Source: Kitasatospora indigofera (GTDB taxonomy: Bacteria > Actinomycetota > Actinomycetes > Streptomycetales > Streptomycetaceae). From it: a stretch of DNA of 60,374 nucleotides. The notes under the pieces were generated by a model. That model worked only from the letters and a program-made list of their open reading frames with translations. It made no database searches and was not told the DNA's origin. Location of the stretch: NCBI RefSeq assembly GCF_014655955.1, contig NZ_BNBO01000055.1, positions 1 through 60,374 of the forward strand. Reading direction: 5' to 3'. Positions 59,009-60,374 of this stretch are shown piece after piece (positions within the stretch are counted from its first letter, which is position 1; each line of letters opens with the position of its first letter). The position numbers were made by a program, and so were the translations under genes.

Positions 59009-59942
59009 CCTGATCCAGAAGAAGTCCGCCGACATCCCCGCGCAGCGCGCGGGCGGTACGGCGGAGCCCAAGCCCGAGAAGGCCCGCAGCCTCGGCTCGG
59101 ACGCCTGGCACGACCTGCGCCGCCGCCCGATCTTCGTGCTCTCGGCGCTGCTGATCCTGCTGCTGATCGTGATCGCCATCGCGCCCGGCCTGTTCACCTC
59201 GGTGGACCCGCGCGCCGGCGACCTGCGCAACCACTTCCTGACCAAGCCGAACTACAGCCACCTGTTCCAGGCGGACTGGTTCGGTTACGACGGCCAGGGC
59301 CGCAGCATCTACGCCCGGGTGATCTACGGTGCCCGCGCCTCGGTCGTGGTCGGCATCTGCGTCACCGCCGGTGTGACCGTCCTCGGCGGTATCACCGGCA
59401 TGCTGGCCGGCTACTTCGGCGGCTGGGTCGACGTGATCATCTCCCGCGTCACCGACATCTTCTTCGGCATCCCGCTGCTGCTCGGCGCCCTGGTGATCCT
59501 CAACGCCTTCACCTCGCGCACGATCTGGAGCGTCGTCTTCGCGCTGGTCGCGCTCGGCTGGACCCAGATGACCCGCGTGATGCGCGGTTCGGTCATCACG
59601 GTCAAGCAGGCCGACTACGTCACGGCGGCCAAGGCCCTCGGCGCCGGCACCTCGCGGATCCTGGTCAAGCACATCCTGCCGAACGCGATCGCCCCCGTGA
59701 TCGTGGTCGCCACCATCGCGCTCGGCGGTTACATCGCCACCGAGGCGACGCTGAGCTTCCTCGGCATCGGTCTGCAGGACCCGACCATCTCCTGGGGCAT
59801 CGACATCAACTCGGCCCAGAAGGTCATCCGCACCGCCCCGTTCGCGCTCTTCTTCCCCGCCGGCATGCTGAGCCTGACCGTTCTGGCCTTCATCATGCTC
59901 GGCGACGCGGTGCGCGACGCCCTCGACCCGAAGCTGCGCTGA
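59001..59942 (+). CDS. Peptide ABC transporter permease, DppC/OppC type
   Basis: 313-aa membrane protein. A cytoplasmic N-terminus with KARSLGSDAWHDLRRRPIF precedes helix 1. The OppC-type extracellular NYSHLFQADWFGYDGQGRSIYARV region (described here in parts) and an EAA loop TAAKALGAGTSRILVKHILPN follow, with LGIGLQDPTISWGIDI near the end. The overlap with the DppB-type gene indicates coupled translation. The ATPase gene begins 16 nt after its stop. Confidence 0.94.
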   Translation: MPDLIQKKSADIPAQRAGGTAEPKPEKARSLGSDAWHDLRRRPIFVLSALLILLLIVIAIAPGLFTSVDPRAGDLRNHFLTKPNYSHLFQADWFGYDGQGRSIYARVIYGARASVVVGICVTAGVTVLGGITGMLAGYFGGWVDVIISRVTDIFFGIPLLLGALVILNAFTSRTIWSVVFALVALGWTQMTRVMRGSVITVKQADYVTAAKALGAGTSRILVKHILPNAIAPVIVVATIALGGYIATEATLSFLGIGLQDPTISWGIDINSAQKVIRTAPFALFFPAGMLSLTVLAFIMLGDAVRDALDPKLR

Positions 59943-59958
59943 GAGAGGCGGACGCATC

Positions 59959-60374
59959 ATGACCACCGTCATAGACCCGAAGGTCGCCCCCGAGAGCGGG
60001 CGCCTCACCCCCGGCACCCCGCTGCTGGAGGTCAAGGACCTGCACGTCGAGTTCGTGACCCGGGACGGCATCGCCAAGGCCGTCAACGGCGTGAACTACT
60101 CCGTCGCGGCCGGCGAGACCCTCGCCGTGCTCGGCGAGTCGGGCTCCGGGAAGTCCGTCACCGCGCAGACCATCATGGGCATCCTGGACATGCCTCCCGG
60201 CCGCGTCACCTCGGGTGAGATCCTCTTCCGCGGCCAGGACATGCTCAAGATGAGCAACGAGGAGCGCCGCAAGCTGCGCGGCCGGAAGATCGCGATGATC
60301 TTCCAGGACGCGCTCTCCTCGCTGAACCCGGTGCTGAGCGTCGGCTACCAGCTGGGCGAGATGTTCCGGGTGCA
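59959..60374 (+). CDS. Peptide ABC transporter ATPase, DppD/OppD type (truncated by window end)
   Basis: Only the first 138 codons are present. They encode LLEVKDLHVEFVTRDGIAK, Walker A GESGSGKSV and the Q-loop IFQDALSSLNPVLSVG, typical of OppD/DppD. The protein should supply ATP hydrolysis for the two permeases. AGAGGCGG precedes the ATG. The signature motif and Walker B lie beyond the window. Confidence 0.93.
   Translation, partial: MTTVIDPKVAPESGRLTPGTPLLEVKDLHVEFVTRDGIAKAVNGVNYSVAAGETLAVLGESGSGKSVTAQTIMGILDMPPGRVTSGEILFRGQDMLKMSNEERRKLRGRKIAMIFQDALSSLNPVLSVGYQLGEMFRV

Overview
The window is very GC-rich (roughly 70-75% by eye) and has strong third-codon GC bias, AGGAG-type ribosome binding sites and several leaderless starts. 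WhiB and SARP regulators, SpoIIE/HATPase phosphatases and the gene order all point to a streptomycete (Streptomyces or Kitasatospora). From memory, the first half follows the gene order of the Streptomyces coelicolor SCO5029-SCO5062 region: ahpC/ahpD/oxyR, fumarase, WhiB-like gene, glpX, xseAB, ispH, ppgK, ychF. This is conserved core chromosome; I see no insertion sequence, prophage, tRNA, rRNA or CRISPR array.

Layout. 1-3.2 kb: the tail of a PhoH-like gene, a secreted transglycosylase-like wall enzyme and an AI-2E/PerM transporter. 3.3-5.6 kb: peroxide defence (ahpC-ahpD, with oxyR divergent). 5.6-8.5 kb: a GAF-SpoIIE-HATPase phosphatase and a methyltransferase. 9.0-12.4 kb: a SARP-NB-ARC-TPR regulator carrying a TTA (bldA-type) codon, divergent from a 73-aa acidic peptide gene whose promoter looks like a SARP target. 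12.5-26.8 kb: housekeeping genes (fumarase, DUF1707, WhiB, glpX, DUF4245, nitroreductase, xseBA, APC transporter, ispH, ppgK, DUF6542, VOC, ychF, cutA).

27.1-37.1 kb is the most interesting part. Five overlapping genes encode a dynamin-like GTPase (A), a second TRAFAC-type GTPase (B), an unknown protein with a C-terminal membrane segment (C), a small unknown protein (D) and a class III nucleotidyl-cyclase-fold protein (E). They converge on a Crp/Fnr regulator with an intact cyclic-nucleotide cassette. A large zinc-ribbon membrane protein is divergent from the regulator, behind a perfect 16-bp dyad with Crp-type geometry. Gene C contains an in-phase A_AAA_AAA slippery heptamer. A -1 shift there would skip the membrane segment and run without a stop into gene D. 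I read the locus as an undescribed GTPase/cyclic-nucleotide signalling or conflict system, by inference only.

37.1-60.4 kb: a HAD hydrolase, split RibD-type deaminase and reductase genes, a secreted DUF3616 protein, a PPOX-type protein and methyltransferase that share an unusual operator region, a DUF4190 protein, a SPOR-like micro-gene, a NUDIX hydrolase, two tandem PAS-GAF-SpoIIE-HATPase phosphatases, a family-5 solute-binding lipoprotein, a Uma2 protein, typA, and an oligopeptide ABC operon whose ATPase gene runs off the end of the window.
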